Shown: positions 44,897 to 54,455, counted from the stretch's first letter. The stretch is DNA of 64,000 nucleotides from DATBQN01 sp963799925 (GCA_963799925.1 CAWCYZ010000001.1:992001-1056000), one strand, 5' to 3'. Made by a program: numbers and translations. The notes: generated by a model from the letters alone, not told the origin.

Positions 44897-46218
44897 CGCA
44901 GGCGGGTGTAGTCGCCGCGCACCTTGTCGCGCTCTCCCGCCAGCTCCTGCATCTTGGCGCCGAGCTCCTCCATCTGCTGGTCGCGCGCCTGGATGGCGGC
45001 GTGGAGGGCGGCGACCTCCTCGTCCTTCTCCGCCATCCGCAGCCGCGTCTTCTCCTCCTGCTCCTCGTACAGCTTGCGGAACTGTTGCAGCTCGACGATC
45101 TGGGAAAAGTCCGACGTGCTGGGCATGCCATCGCCTCCGCGCTCTTCGATCTGGGGGAACATCTTGCGCAACTTCAACGACAGGTCCTCGGGATCGCTCG
45201 ACTGCCGCATCGCCTCGGCATAGGAGATCGTGCCGTGCACCAGGAGCGCCAGGAGCGACTGGTTCATCGACTGCATGCGGTAGTAGGCGACCGAGGATTC
45301 GAGCTCCTCCAGGATCGCGCCGGTCTCGCCGGCCTCGATCTGCTTGGCGATCTTGGGGGAGCTCTTGAGGATCTCGAGCGCCGCCACCAGCCCGCCGCCG
45401 TCCTGGCGCTCGACGAGCTTCATCGACACCACGCCGCGCAGCACCTGCGCCAACTGGACCCGCACCTGCCCCTGCTGGTCGGCGGGGAAGGTGTCGAGGA
45501 TGCGGTCGACCGTCTGGGTCGAGCTGTTGGTGTGCAGCGTCGAGAACACCAGGTGGCCGGTCTCCGCCGCGGTGATGACCGTCGACACCGTCTCCGGGTC
45601 GCGCATCTCGCCGACCATGATGACGTCGGGGTCCTGCCGCATGGCGTTCTTGAGCGCCTCGGAGAAGGAGACCGTGTCGGTGCCCACCTCGCGCTGGGAG
45701 ATCGAGGCGAGGTCGTCGGTGAAGAGGAACTCCATCGGGTCCTCGACGGTGATGACGTGCACCGGCCGGTGCTTGCTGATGTGGCGGATGAGGCCGGCGA
45801 GCGTCGTCGACTTGCCGCTGCCGGTCGGGCCGGTGATCAGCACCAGGCCCATCGGCAGATCGCAGAAGTCGAGGAGCGTCGGCGGCAGGCCCAGGCTGTC
45901 GACGTCCTTGATGACGTAGGGGATGCGGCGGAAGGAGGCGGCGAGGGTGCCGCGCTGCATGTAGATGTTGCCGCGGAAGCGGGCGAGCCCGCGCACTCCG
46001 TAGCCGATGTCGACCGACATCCGCTCGTCCAGCCGCTGCTTCTGCGGCGGCGTGAGGATCTTCAGCAGCATCGCCGAGATGTCGTCGGGCTTGAGCGGCT
46101 CCGCCTCGATCGGCACCAGCCGGCCGGTGATCCGCAGGAGCGGCGGACGCGTCGGCTTCAGGTGCAGGTCCGAAGCCTGCTTGTCCGTCATCAGCTTCAG
46201 GAGGCTGTCGAGATCCAT
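44788..46218 (-). CDS. pilT: PilT/PilU-type retraction ATPase with C-terminal coiled coil
   Basis: A 476-aa secretion-ATPase family member. ASDLHLKPTRPPLLRITGRL at the N-terminus, Walker A LVLITGPTGSGKSTTLAGLI, Asp box ITVEDPMEFLF, Walker B DPDVIMVGEMRDPETVST and His box GHLVFSTLHTNS define the PilT branch. After the normal end (about 365) comes an extension of roughly 110 residues that is a near-continuous charged coiled coil (EEQEEKTRLRMAEKDEEVAA, DYTRLRQEAQEKIDKLMERI). Ordinary PilT lacks this. It would power type IV pilus retraction or a related gliding system. No pilin genes are nearby. It is convergent with cca. Confidence 0.88.
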   Translation of the reverse strand: MDLDSLLKLMTDKQASDLHLKPTRPPLLRITGRLVPIEAEPLKPDDISAMLLKILTPPQKQRLDERMSVDIGYGVRGLARFRGNIYMQRGTLAASFRRIPYVIKDVDSLGLPPTLLDFCDLPMGLVLITGPTGSGKSTTLAGLIRHISKHRPVHVITVEDPMEFLFTDDLASISQREVGTDTVSFSEALKNAMRQDPDVIMVGEMRDPETVSTVITAAETGHLVFSTLHTNSSTQTVDRILDTFPADQQGQVRVQLAQVLRGVVSMKLVERQDGGGLVAALEILKSSPKIAKQIEAGETGAILEELESSVAYYRMQSMNQSLLALLVHGTISYAEAMRQSSDPEDLSLKLRKMFPQIEERGGDGMPSTSDFSQIVELQQFRKLYEEQEEKTRLRMAEKDEEVAALHAAIQARDQQMEELGAKMQELAGERDKVRGDYTRLRQEAQEKIDKLMERIKELNQRLVTEPEKDKKSGMFR

Positions 46219-46391
46219 GGCGCAGATTGGGAGCTGGCACGCCAGTTTACAGGAGGATCTCCAAGAACCAAAAAGCTGAGTGGATGGAGCGCGAGCCCGG
46301 CGCGCGAGACGAGCAGCGGCCCACGCCGACGGCTTGGAAGAGGTCTTAGCGGGATCTCGAGACCCGCCCGCGCGGGGATCGGCTCTGCCGG

Positions 46392-46700
46392 CGAAATCGC
46401 GCCGCGCGGCCAGCCGGAGTCGCGACGCGGCGGCGAAAAGCTCTTCCTGCGCCGCGAAATCTGCCGGTCGCGGCCCGCAGAGTCTCGACTTGGGGACCCA
46501 AGCTCGCGACTGCGGGACCGCGGCACGAGGGTTGAGGACCGAATCGGTGGAAAAAGGACCGCGGGGCCAGGATCGGGGAGGAGGTCGTCGAAGCTCGGGG
46601 ACCGTTCCACGAAACCTGGGGACCGGAGGGCCGGCCGCGCGGCCCGGTCTCGCAATGTTGGGACCGCACCTCGAAATGTGGGGACCGCGGCGGCAGGTCT
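46392..46700. repeat. Degenerate tandem repeat with 21-bp period (GGGGACCG core)
   Basis: GGACC occurs at 46494, 46515, 46536, 46556, 46599, 46620, 46661 and 46682: spacings 21, 21, 20, 43, 21, 41, 21. The consensus is roughly CGAAAnnTGGGGACCGnnnCn. Units starting CGAAA extend back to 46392 with weaker similarity and some 29-bp units. It occupies most of the 523-bp gap between the lexA stop and the pilT-like start; the rest of the gap shows no gene. Confidence 0.7.
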
Positions 46701-46741
46701 CGGCGGTCGATCCCGAGCTCGGCCGGCGCGGGCTCCCGAGA

Positions 46742-47368
46742 TCAGTACTTCCGCATCAGGCCGACGACGACGCCCTGGACGCGGACGTCCTTCGCCGCGA
46801 CGTAGATCGGCTTCATGGCGGCGTTGGCCGGCTGCAGGCGGACCGTCTCGCCCTCCGGGTAGAAGCGCTTGAGGGTGGCGTCGTCGCCCACCAGGGCGAC
46901 CACCATCTCGCCCGGCTCGGCGCGCTCGCGGCGCAGGACCACGACGTAGTCGCCGTCGTAGATCCCCTCCTCGACCATGGACTCGCCGACCACCCGCAGG
47001 ACGTAGTGGTCGCCGGTGCTGCCGGTCAGCAGGTGGCCCGGCACCGAGAGCCGCTCGGAGCCGCCGGTGACCGCTTCGATCGGCCGGCCCGCCGCGATGC
47101 GCCCGAGGAACGGCAGCTCGCGATCGCCCCCCCCGTTGCCGGGGATGGCGCGCACCAGCTCGATGCCGCGCTTCTGGTTCCAGTCGCGCCGCAGGAAGCC
47201 CTTCTCCTGCAGGAGCTTCAGATGCTTGTAGACGGTGCCGTAGGAGGAGTACCCGAAACGGGCGCAGATCTCGCGATGGGTCGGCGCGATGCCGTTCTCG
47301 CGGCTGTAGTCCGCCAGGAACTCGAGGATCGCTTTCTGGGTCTCGGTCAGGTAGATTGCTTTTGCCAT
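46742..47368 (-). CDS. lexA: LexA SOS repressor
   Basis: A 208-aa repressor-protease. The N-terminal winged helix has LTETQKAILEFLADY, GIAPTHREICARFGY and YKHLKLLQEKGFL. The cleavage site is Ala93-Gly94 in GRIAAGRPIEA. The catalytic dyad is Ser130 (VVGESMVEEG) and Lys167 (DDATLKRFYPEG). ATG 47368 is preferred over an upstream ATG at 47413 because it begins the HTH domain and lies downstream of a good promoter. It should control DNA-damage genes, possibly including dnaE2 of this window. Confidence 0.95.
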   Translation of the reverse strand: MAKAIYLTETQKAILEFLADYSRENGIAPTHREICARFGYSSYGTVYKHLKLLQEKGFLRRDWNQKRGIELVRAIPGNGGGDRELPFLGRIAAGRPIEAVTGGSERLSVPGHLLTGSTGDHYVLRVVGESMVEEGIYDGDYVVVLRRERAEPGEMVVALVGDDATLKRFYPEGETVRLQPANAAMKPIYVAAKDVRVQGVVVGLMRKY

Positions 47369-47377
47369 AACGGCGAC

Positions 47378-47407
47378 AGTATCAGCGGTAACCCAGCGTA
47401 AAGTCAA
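47378..47407 (-). promoter_or_regulatory. Predicted lexA promoter with internal direct repeat
   Basis: On the minus strand, TTGACT (47407-47402) and GATACT (47383-47378) are 18 nt apart. The spacer holds a direct repeat TTAC-GCTG / TTACCGCTG (47401-47383), in the position where an autoregulatory operator would sit. The boxes are plausible; the operator is inference. Confidence 0.5.
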
Positions 47408-47421
47408 GCCCATCGGGTATC

Positions 47422-47511
47422 GGCTCCGTTTGGTCCCGAGGACGGCCGCCTGGAAGGGGGGTCGGGAGGGTGGTCCCGAGGGCGGTCGCCCGCAGCGGAC
47501 CCAACGGAGCC
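47422..47511. repeat. 90-bp stem-bounded repeat element, copy 2
   Basis: Arms ggctccgtttggtcc (47422-47436) and ggacccaacggagcc (47497-47511) form a 15-bp stem with one G-T type mismatch. The interior is nearly identical to copy 1 at 27458-27549. The arms differ from copy 1 on both sides in a way that keeps pairing. It lies between lexA and the M16 peptidase gene. Confidence 0.75.
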
Positions 47512-47643
47512 ATTACTACCCACCGCCCATCGCAGGTCGCACACCGCGGGCATCGCGCCTTGACACTCGCGGAAGGCGGTTCGTACACTTCGACCGCCCC
47601 TGTGCGCGGGCAGCCGGCGCGCTCTTCGCATCGCTCTCCCTCC

Positions 47644-48934
47644 ATGGCGAATCCCGCGACTCCCGACCTCCCTTTCGAACGTCACCAGCTCGCCAACGGG
47701 CTGCGGGTCATCCTCCACCGCGACCCCACCCTGCCGCTCGTCACCGTCAACCTCTGGTACCACGTCGGCTCGAAGAACGAGCGGCCGGGCCGCACCGGCT
47801 TCGCCCACCTCTTCGAGCACATGCTCTTCCAGGGCAGCCAGAACGTCGGCACCAACGATCACTTCCGCTACGTGCAGCAGGTGGGAGGGGTCGCCAACGG
47901 CTCGACCTGGTACGACCGCACGAATTACTACGAGACGCTTCCCGCCCATCAGCTCGACCTCGGCCTCTGGCTCGAGTCGGACCGCATGGGCTATCTGCTC
48001 CCCGCGATCACCCAGGAGAACCTGGAGACGCAGCGCTTCGTGGTGATGAACGAGCGCCGGCAGCGGGTCGACAACCAGCCCTACGGCCGGGCCAGCGAGC
48101 GGCTCCACGAGCTGCTCTATCCGGCGGAGCATCCGTATCACTGGCCGGTGATCGGCTACATGGACGACATCGCGGCGGCGACCCTGGAGGAGGTGCAGGC
48201 CTTCTTCCGCACCTATTACACGCCCAACAACGCGGTCTTGACCGTCGCCGGCGACTTCGTGCCCGCGGCGGCCCTGGCGCGCGTCGAGCACTACTTCGGC
48301 GACATCCCGAGCGGGCCGCCGGTGCCGGCGCTGCCGCCGCTCGCGACCGACCTGCCGCCGCTCGCCGGCGGCCGCCGCGAGGTGATCCCCGACGAGGTGC
48401 GCCTGCCGCGCGTCTACATGGGCTTCCGCGCCCCGGCCTATGGCGCGCGCCTGTGGTACGCCGCGGACCTCCTCGCCGGCATCCTCTCCGGCGGCAAGTC
48501 GAGCATCCTCTACCGCGACCTCGTCTACGACCGCCAGATCGTCCAGGACATCGGCGCCTACGTCGATCCCACCGAGGCGGTCGCCACCTTCGCGGTGATC
48601 GCGACCGCCCGCCCCGGCGTCGCCATCGAGACCGTCGAGGAGGCGATCGCCGAGCACCTGGTGCGCGCCACCCAGGCGCCGCCCGACCCCGACGACCTCG
48701 AGCGGGCGTGCAACAAGGTGCTCACCGAGTATTACAGCGGCCTCCAGAAGCTCGACAACCGGGCCGACCTCTTCTCCCAGTTCACCACCTTCTTCGACGA
48801 CCCCGGCGGCCTGGCCCGCGAGGCCGGCCGCTATGAGGAGGTGACCGGGGAGGACGTCGCCGCCTACGCCGCCGCCTTCCTCGCTCCCCGAGCGCGGCGT
48901 GCGGGTCACCGTCGTGCCGCGGAGCGCCGCCTGA
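47644..48934 (+). CDS. M16-family zinc peptidase, catalytic partner, one frameshift
   Basis: A roughly 429-aa processing-peptidase-like protein. The inverted zinc motif HLFEH is in GFAHLFEHMLFQGSQ, with FRYVQQVGGVANGSTWYDRT and LESDRMG downstream and a distal Glu in QENLETQRFVV. No clear signal peptide. As sequenced, the frame runs on into the next gene. A one-base insertion near 48885 explains this: the other frame gives PERGVRVTVVPRSAA then a stop TGA at 48932-48934, and the span is one base above a multiple of three. That stop overlaps the ATG of the second M16 gene. Confidence 0.85.
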
Positions 48935-50313
48935 TGCCGGGCCGCCGGCGCACGGCCCCGCCGGCCGGGGGGACGCCGCGCCCCTTCCGCTTCCCGTCCT
49001 TCCTGCGCCGGCGGCTCTCGAACGGCCTGACCGTCCTCACCGCGCGGCACGCCAACGTGCCGCTCGTCAGCCTCGAGCTGGTGGCTCCCGCCGGCGGCCA
49101 GCACGATCCGCCCGGGCGCGCCGGCCTCGCCACCCTGACCGCCTCGCTGCTCGACGAGGGGACAGGCGGCCGGAGCGCGATCGAGATCGCCGCCTGGGTC
49201 GAACGGCTGGGCGGGTACCTGACGACGGGCGCCGACTGGGACGTCGGCTATCTCGCCACAGGGATGCTCTCCAACCACTGGCGCGCCGGGCTCGACCTCC
49301 TGGCGGACGTCATCAAGCGACCGACGTTCCCGCAGGCCGAGGTCGAGCGCCTGCGCCGCCAGCGCCTGGCCGAGATCCTCCGCCGCGAGGCCGACCCCTC
49401 GGCCCTCGCCGACGACGCCCTGACGGCGCTCATCTACCGCGGCACGGTCTACGCCCACTCGCTCCTCGGCGATCCCGCGAGCATCGCGGCGCTCACCCGC
49501 GAGGAGATCGCCGGCTTCTACCGGCGTTCCTACACCGTCGCCGGCACCTCTCTCGTCGCCGTCGGCGACCTCGACCCGGAGGCGCTCGCCGCCGCCGCCG
49601 AGGAGGCTTTGGCCGGCGCCAACACGGCGCCGCCGGAGCCGGCGCCGGAGATCCGGCCGGAGCGCCTCGCCGAGCGGACGATCCTCATCGTCGACCGGCC
49701 GGGCGCCGCCCAGACCGAGCTCCGCCTCGGCCATCCGGGAGTGTCGCGCCAGGACCCCGACTTCGTGCCGCTGACGATGATGAACACCCTCCTCGGCGGC
49801 AAGTTCACCAGCCGCGTCAACCTGAACCTCCGCGAGCGCCACGGCTTCACCTACGGCGCCTCGACCCGCTTCGTCGGCCGCATCGGGCCCGGGCCGTTCC
49901 TCGTCGGCACGGCGGTGGCGACCGAGTCGACCGGTGTCGCGGTGCGCGAGGTCCTCTCCGAGCTCGAGCGCATCCGCGCCGAGCTCGTCGACGTCGAGGA
50001 GCTCGAGGAGACCAGGAGCTATCTCTCCGGCGTCTTCCCCTACACGGTGCAGACGATCGGCGACCTCGCGAAGCGCCTCGAGACCCTCGCCATCTACGAC
50101 CTGCCGGACGACTACTTCGACCAATACGTCGCCCATCTCGGCACGGTCACCCGCGAGGAGGTGCTCGAGGTCTCTCGCCGCCACCTGGATCCCGAGCACA
50201 TCGGAATCGTCGCGGTCGGCCCCGCCGAGGTGCTCGAGCCGCAGCTCGAGGGCCTGGGCATCGTCCAGGTCTCGGGGCGTGCGGTGCCGGCGCCCGCCGC
50301 GGCCGCGGTCTGA
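48934..50313 (+). CDS. M16-family peptidase, non-catalytic partner subunit
   Basis: A 459-aa M16 protein that lacks the HxxEH zinc motif: the equivalent helix reads GLATLTASLLDEGTGGRSA. It keeps the substrate-binding end with FTYGASTRFVG, where the Arg/Tyr pair of regulatory M16 subunits lies, and NTLLGGKFTSRVNLNLRERH. Many bacteria encode M16 pairs in which one subunit supplies zinc and the other substrate binding. ATG 48934 overlaps the preceding stop (TGATG). An intervening shift makes both appear as one 947-aa frame in this sequence. Confidence 0.85.
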   Translation: MPGRRRTAPPAGGTPRPFRFPSFLRRRLSNGLTVLTARHANVPLVSLELVAPAGGQHDPPGRAGLATLTASLLDEGTGGRSAIEIAAWVERLGGYLTTGADWDVGYLATGMLSNHWRAGLDLLADVIKRPTFPQAEVERLRRQRLAEILRREADPSALADDALTALIYRGTVYAHSLLGDPASIAALTREEIAGFYRRSYTVAGTSLVAVGDLDPEALAAAAEEALAGANTAPPEPAPEIRPERLAERTILIVDRPGAAQTELRLGHPGVSRQDPDFVPLTMMNTLLGGKFTSRVNLNLRERHGFTYGASTRFVGRIGPGPFLVGTAVATESTGVAVREVLSELERIRAELVDVEELEETRSYLSGVFPYTVQTIGDLAKRLETLAIYDLPDDYFDQYVAHLGTVTREEVLEVSRRHLDPEHIGIVAVGPAEVLEPQLEGLGIVQVSGRAVPAPAAAAV

Positions 50314-50340
50314 GGACCGCAGCCGCTCGTCTTGCGCGGC

Positions 50341-52197
50341 CTATTCGAGGCGGGCGGTCAGCTCGCCGTCGCGATCGAGCTTGATGTCGAGGCGGTGCTG
50401 CGAGCCGCCGGGGAGGTTGCCGGAGAGCTCCCGCACCCGCGCCCGCTGCCCGTTGGGGGTGACGTAGACGCGCAGGCTCGCCGTCCCCGCCGGGATGGTG
50501 AAGGCCTGGTCGACGTAGCCCTGCCCCGGCTTGCGCCAGAAGAGCGCCTTCTTCTCGGAGAAGTCGAACTCGTCCCGCATGAGCTGCTTGTCGCCCATGT
50601 AGACCATCAGGATCCCAGCCGACATCTCGCTGAAGAGGTGGACCTGGAGCTTGGCGTCGGTCGGCACCGGCGCCACCGGCGCCGGCGGGGCCGCCGGGCG
50701 GCGGGCAGCGGAACGGCTCGCGGCGCGGCGTTGCGGGCGATACGCGGCGGACGCGGGGCCGGCTTCGGCGCCGGCGGGACGGGCAGAGCCGCCGGCGCCT
50801 CCGGCTTGGGGAGCGCGGCGAGGATCGACTGCGCGTCCGGATTGGCGGCGTCGAGCATCAGCACCGCCCGCGCCTCGGCCGCCGCCAGGTCGTACTGCCG
50901 GCCGGCGAGCGCCTGCCGCGCCTGGCCGAGCATGCCCCCGATCTGCTGCTGTCTGGCGCTGGCGAGCGCCGTCCGCGGCTCCTGCTCCCGGCGCACGCCG
51001 GGAAGGACGGGGCCGGACCGGCCACGACCGGCGCCGCGCGCACCCCCGACTGCCGCCAGTCGACGGCCAGCCAGGCGAGGATCGCGGCGAGCACCACCGC
51101 CGCCGCCGTCACCCAGGCGACGGTCGCCACGCGGCTCCATGGCGGGCAGAGCCCGGCGCGCCGCCGTCTGAGCGGGGGCGGTGGCCGTCCGCTCGGCCGA
51201 CGGCCAGGTGTCGTTCAGGGCGGCCGCGGGCGTCGGCGCCGGAGCGTCGGCGGGCGCCGGGCGCGGCCGCGGGCGCCGGAGCGCCCCCTGTCGACCCCAC
51301 GTTCGACGCCACGTTCTGCGTCTCGTTGAGCGCCTCCTCGGCGGCGCGGGTGGAGACCAGGCGCCGCAGGTCGTCGGCCATCTCGCGCGCCCGCTGATAG
51401 CGGCGGGCGGGGTCCTTGTCGAGCGCCTTGCCGAGGATCGCCTCGACCCCCGGCTGCAGGTCGCGGACGTAGTCGGCCGGGGGCGTGAACCGATCGTAGA
51501 CGATGCGGTGCGAGACCACCGTCAGGTTCTCGCCCTGGAAGGGCTTGTGACGGGTGAGCATCTCGTAGAGCACCACCCCGAGCGAGAAGATGTCGGCGCG
51601 GTGGTCGACCTCTTTGCCGAGGATCTGCTCCGGCGACATGTAGTTCGGCGTCCCCAGGAGCTGCCCCTCCTGGGTCAGGTTCGAGCTGTCGAGCCGGGCG
51701 ATGCCGAAGTCGGTGATCTTCACCCGGTTGTCGGCGGTGATGATGATGTTGGCCGGCTTGACGTCGCGGTGGACGACGCCGCGCGAGTGGGCGTAGTCGA
51801 GCGCTTCCGCCACCTGGTCGATCACCCCGGCGACGAAGACCATGTCGAGGGGGTTGTCGCGCTGGAGGAGCACCTTCAGGTTGGTGCCGCGGACGTACTC
51901 CATGGCGATGAAGGCGACGCCCTCGTCGCTCTCCTCGACCACGTCGTGGACGGTGACGATGTTCGGGTGCGACAGGATGCCGGCGCTCTGCGCCTCGCGG
52001 CGGAAGCGGGCGCGGAACTGCTCGAGCTCCTGGTCCTTGATCGAATAGCCGATGCGGAAGGTCTTGAGCGCCACCAGGCGCCCGATCAGCGGGTCCTTGG
52101 CGAGGTACACCACCCCCATCGCCCCCTTGCCGATCTCGTCGAGGATCTCGTAGCGGCCGAGATGGGCGGGGGTATGGATGGGCGAGACGGGCATCAT
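50341..52197 (-). CDS. Ser/Thr protein kinase (PknB type), membrane-anchored, about three frameshifts
   Basis: A Hanks-type kinase domain (about 14-280): glycine loop IGKGAMGVVYLAKD, Lys in LVALKTF, catalytic VVHRDVKPANIII, ITDFGIARL and GTPNYMSPEQILG. A Pro/Ala linker follows, then one membrane helix (WVTAAAVVLAAILAWLAV, about 51090-51030), a TPR-like segment (QIGGMLGQARQALAGRQYDL) and a C-terminal domain ending ELTARLE. The last 110 residues read as a PEGA-like beta domain. Frames change near 51290, 51010 and 50690; the total span is a multiple of three, consistent with three inserted bases. The PP2C gene at 30224 is a possible antagonist. Confidence 0.83.
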
Positions 52198-52364
52198 CTC
52201 TGGCTGGTCGGGGAAGCTGGGCGATTGTAGGCCCCGCGGCGCCCCGGAGTCAAACCTCCATGAGGCTTAAAGGCAAGGCCCTCTACCGTTTAGGCGGGCG
52301 GTCCGGCCGCCTTCGCTGTGCTATATTTGCGCCCTCGATCTGGCGCCGTGAAGGAGGTTCCTGA

Positions 52365-54455
52365 ATGCAGGTGGAGAGCCCCGCAAAGATCCGTAACGTC
52401 GCGGTCGCAGGCCACAACGACACCGGCAAGACCACCCTGGTGAGCGCCCTCCTCTTCACCGGTGGCGTGAGCAACCGCCTCAACCGGGTCGAGGACCGCA
52501 ACACGGTGACCGACTTCGATCCCGAGGAGATCGAGCGCGGCATCTCGATCGGCCTCGCGACCTGCCATCTCCCCTGGCGCCAGCACAAGATCAACCTCAT
52601 CGACTGCCCCGGCTACGGCATCTTCTTCACCGAGACCCAGCAGGGGATGCGCGCCGCCGACGCGGTCCTCCTCTGCGTCAACGGCGTCGCCGGGGTCCAG
52701 GTCAACACCGCCCAGGTCTGGAGCTACGCCGCCGAGATCGAGCTGCCCCTCGTGGTCCACCTCTCGAAGATGGACCGCGAGCGGGCCGACTTCGAGCGCG
52801 CCGTGGCCGGCCTGCAGAAGGCGTTCGGCCGCGCCGTGCTGCCGATCCAGCTCCCCATCGGCAGCGAGGCGGGGTTCGCCGGGGTCGTCGACCTGGTCTC
52901 CGGCAAGGCCTTCCGCTACGACCGGGACGGCAACGGCAAGGCCGAGCCGACGGACATCCCCGCCGACCTCGCCGACGAGGCGGCGGCCGCCCGCGCCCAG
53001 CTGATCGAGGCGGTGGCGGAGACCGACGACCTCCTGATGGAGGGCTTCTTCGAGCAGGGGACGCTGTCGCAGCAGGACCTGGAGAGCGGCCTGCGCCAGG
53101 CGGTGCGGCGGCGCCAGCTCTTCCCCCTGGTGCTCGGCGCCGAGGGGCACGGCATCGGCAGCTCGGCGCTCCTCGACGCCATCGTCTCCTTCATCCCCGA
53201 CCCCACCCATCACAACCCCATCCCGGCGACGAACCTCGGCGGCGCGCCGGTCGAGCTCCCCGCGGACCCCGCGGCGCCGCTCGCCGCCCTCGTCTTCAAG
53301 ACCCTGTCGGACCCCTTCAGCGGCAAGATCTCGATCCTCCGCGTGGTGTCGGGAACGCTGCGCTCCGATTCGAGCGCCTACAACCCGCGCAGCGAGGAGA
53401 CGGAGCGGATCGGCCACGTGATGGAGCTCCAGGGCAAGACCGGGAGCGCCGTGCCGCAGCTCCTCGCCGGCGACATCGGCGCCATCGCGAAGCTCAAGCT
53501 CACCGCCTCCGGCGACACGCTCTGCGCCAAGGAGCGGCCGGTCCGCATCGGCTGGATCACCAGCCCGGAGCCGGCGATGGCCTTCGCCGTCGAGCCCAAG
53601 AGCAAGGGGGACGAGGAGAAGATCGGCGAGGCGCTCGCCCGCCTGATGGACGAGGACCTGACGCTCCGGGCCGGCCGCGACCCGGACACCCACGAGCACC
53701 TGCTCTCCGGCACCGGGCAGCTCCACATCGAGATCGCGGTCGCCAAGCTCCGGCGCCGCTTCCACGTCGAGGTCGTCCTCCACCCGCCGAAGGTCCCCTA
53801 CCGCGAGACGATCGCCAAGACCGCCGAGGGGCACGGCCGCCACAAGAAGCAGACCGGCGGCCGCGGCCAGTTCGCCGACTGCAAGATCAAGATCGAGCCG
53901 CTCACCCGCGGCGAGGACTTCCGCTTCGTCGACGAGATCTTCGGCGGCGCCATCCCGCACAACTTCCGGCCGGCGGTCGAGAAGGGCATCCAGGAGGCGC
54001 GCCGGCGCGGCTACCTCGCGGGCTATCCGGTGGTCGACTTCGCGGTGCGCCTGCTCGACGGGCAGTACCACGACGTCGACTCCTCCGAGATGGCGTTCAA
54101 GATCGCCGGCTCGCTCGCCTGGAAGGACGCCATGGCGAAGGCGGGGGCGACGCTCCTCGAGCCGATCATGAAGGTCGAGATCACCACTCCCGAGGAGTTC
54201 ATGGGCGACATCATGGGCGACCTGTCGCAGCGCCGCGGCCGGCCGCAGGGGATGGAGACCAGCAACGGCTCGCAGGTCATCCGCGCCACCGCGCCGATGT
54301 CCGAGATGCTCACCTACGCTCCCGCCCTGCGCTCGATGACGCAGGGGCGGTCGAGCTTCCACATGGAGTTCTCGCACTACGAAGAGGTCCCGCGGCCGGT
54401 GCAGGAGAAGATCATCGCCGAGGCCGCCAAGCACCGCCAGGAGCACGAGGCCTAG
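52365..54455 (+). CDS. Elongation factor G-like translational GTPase
   Basis: A 696-aa EF-G paralogue with all five domains. The G motifs are divergent: P-loop AGHNDTGKTTL (usual GHIDAGKT), switch I RGISIGLA (usual RGITI), switch II DCPGYGIFF in which the catalytic His of DTPGH is Tyr, and HLSKMDRE for NKxD. Domain IV has GRGQFADCKIKIEPL; the tail has ITTPEEFMGDIMGDLSQRRG. This belongs with EF-G-2-like proteins, whose GTPase or recycling roles are not well defined. The canonical fusA is outside the window. It is followed 83 nt later by efp. Confidence 0.87.
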   Translation: MQVESPAKIRNVAVAGHNDTGKTTLVSALLFTGGVSNRLNRVEDRNTVTDFDPEEIERGISIGLATCHLPWRQHKINLIDCPGYGIFFTETQQGMRAADAVLLCVNGVAGVQVNTAQVWSYAAEIELPLVVHLSKMDRERADFERAVAGLQKAFGRAVLPIQLPIGSEAGFAGVVDLVSGKAFRYDRDGNGKAEPTDIPADLADEAAAARAQLIEAVAETDDLLMEGFFEQGTLSQQDLESGLRQAVRRRQLFPLVLGAEGHGIGSSALLDAIVSFIPDPTHHNPIPATNLGGAPVELPADPAAPLAALVFKTLSDPFSGKISILRVVSGTLRSDSSAYNPRSEETERIGHVMELQGKTGSAVPQLLAGDIGAIAKLKLTASGDTLCAKERPVRIGWITSPEPAMAFAVEPKSKGDEEKIGEALARLMDEDLTLRAGRDPDTHEHLLSGTGQLHIEIAVAKLRRRFHVEVVLHPPKVPYRETIAKTAEGHGRHKKQTGGRGQFADCKIKIEPLTRGEDFRFVDEIFGGAIPHNFRPAVEKGIQEARRRGYLAGYPVVDFAVRLLDGQYHDVDSSEMAFKIAGSLAWKDAMAKAGATLLEPIMKVEITTPEEFMGDIMGDLSQRRGRPQGMETSNGSQVIRATAPMSEMLTYAPALRSMTQGRSSFHMEFSHYEEVPRPVQEKIIAEAAKHRQEHEA

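Noticed and set aside
46280..47401. Possible protein with seven-residue repeats encoded in the 21-bp repeat
   Set aside because: The frame runs antisense into lexA, has no ribosome site or homology, and all three frames show a heptad only because of the DNA period.
47404..50199. A 931-aa minus-strand frame opposite the M16 genes
   Set aside because: No family motifs, composition of a shadow frame; the M16 zinc motif and other conserved blocks are on the plus strand.
47470..50313. A single 947-aa double M16 peptidase
   Set aside because: The other frame of the first half reads to a proper stop (PERGVRVTVVPRSAA, TGA) that overlaps the ATG of the second half, and the first span is one base over a multiple of three. 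Two coupled genes with one inserted base fit better than a natural fusion.
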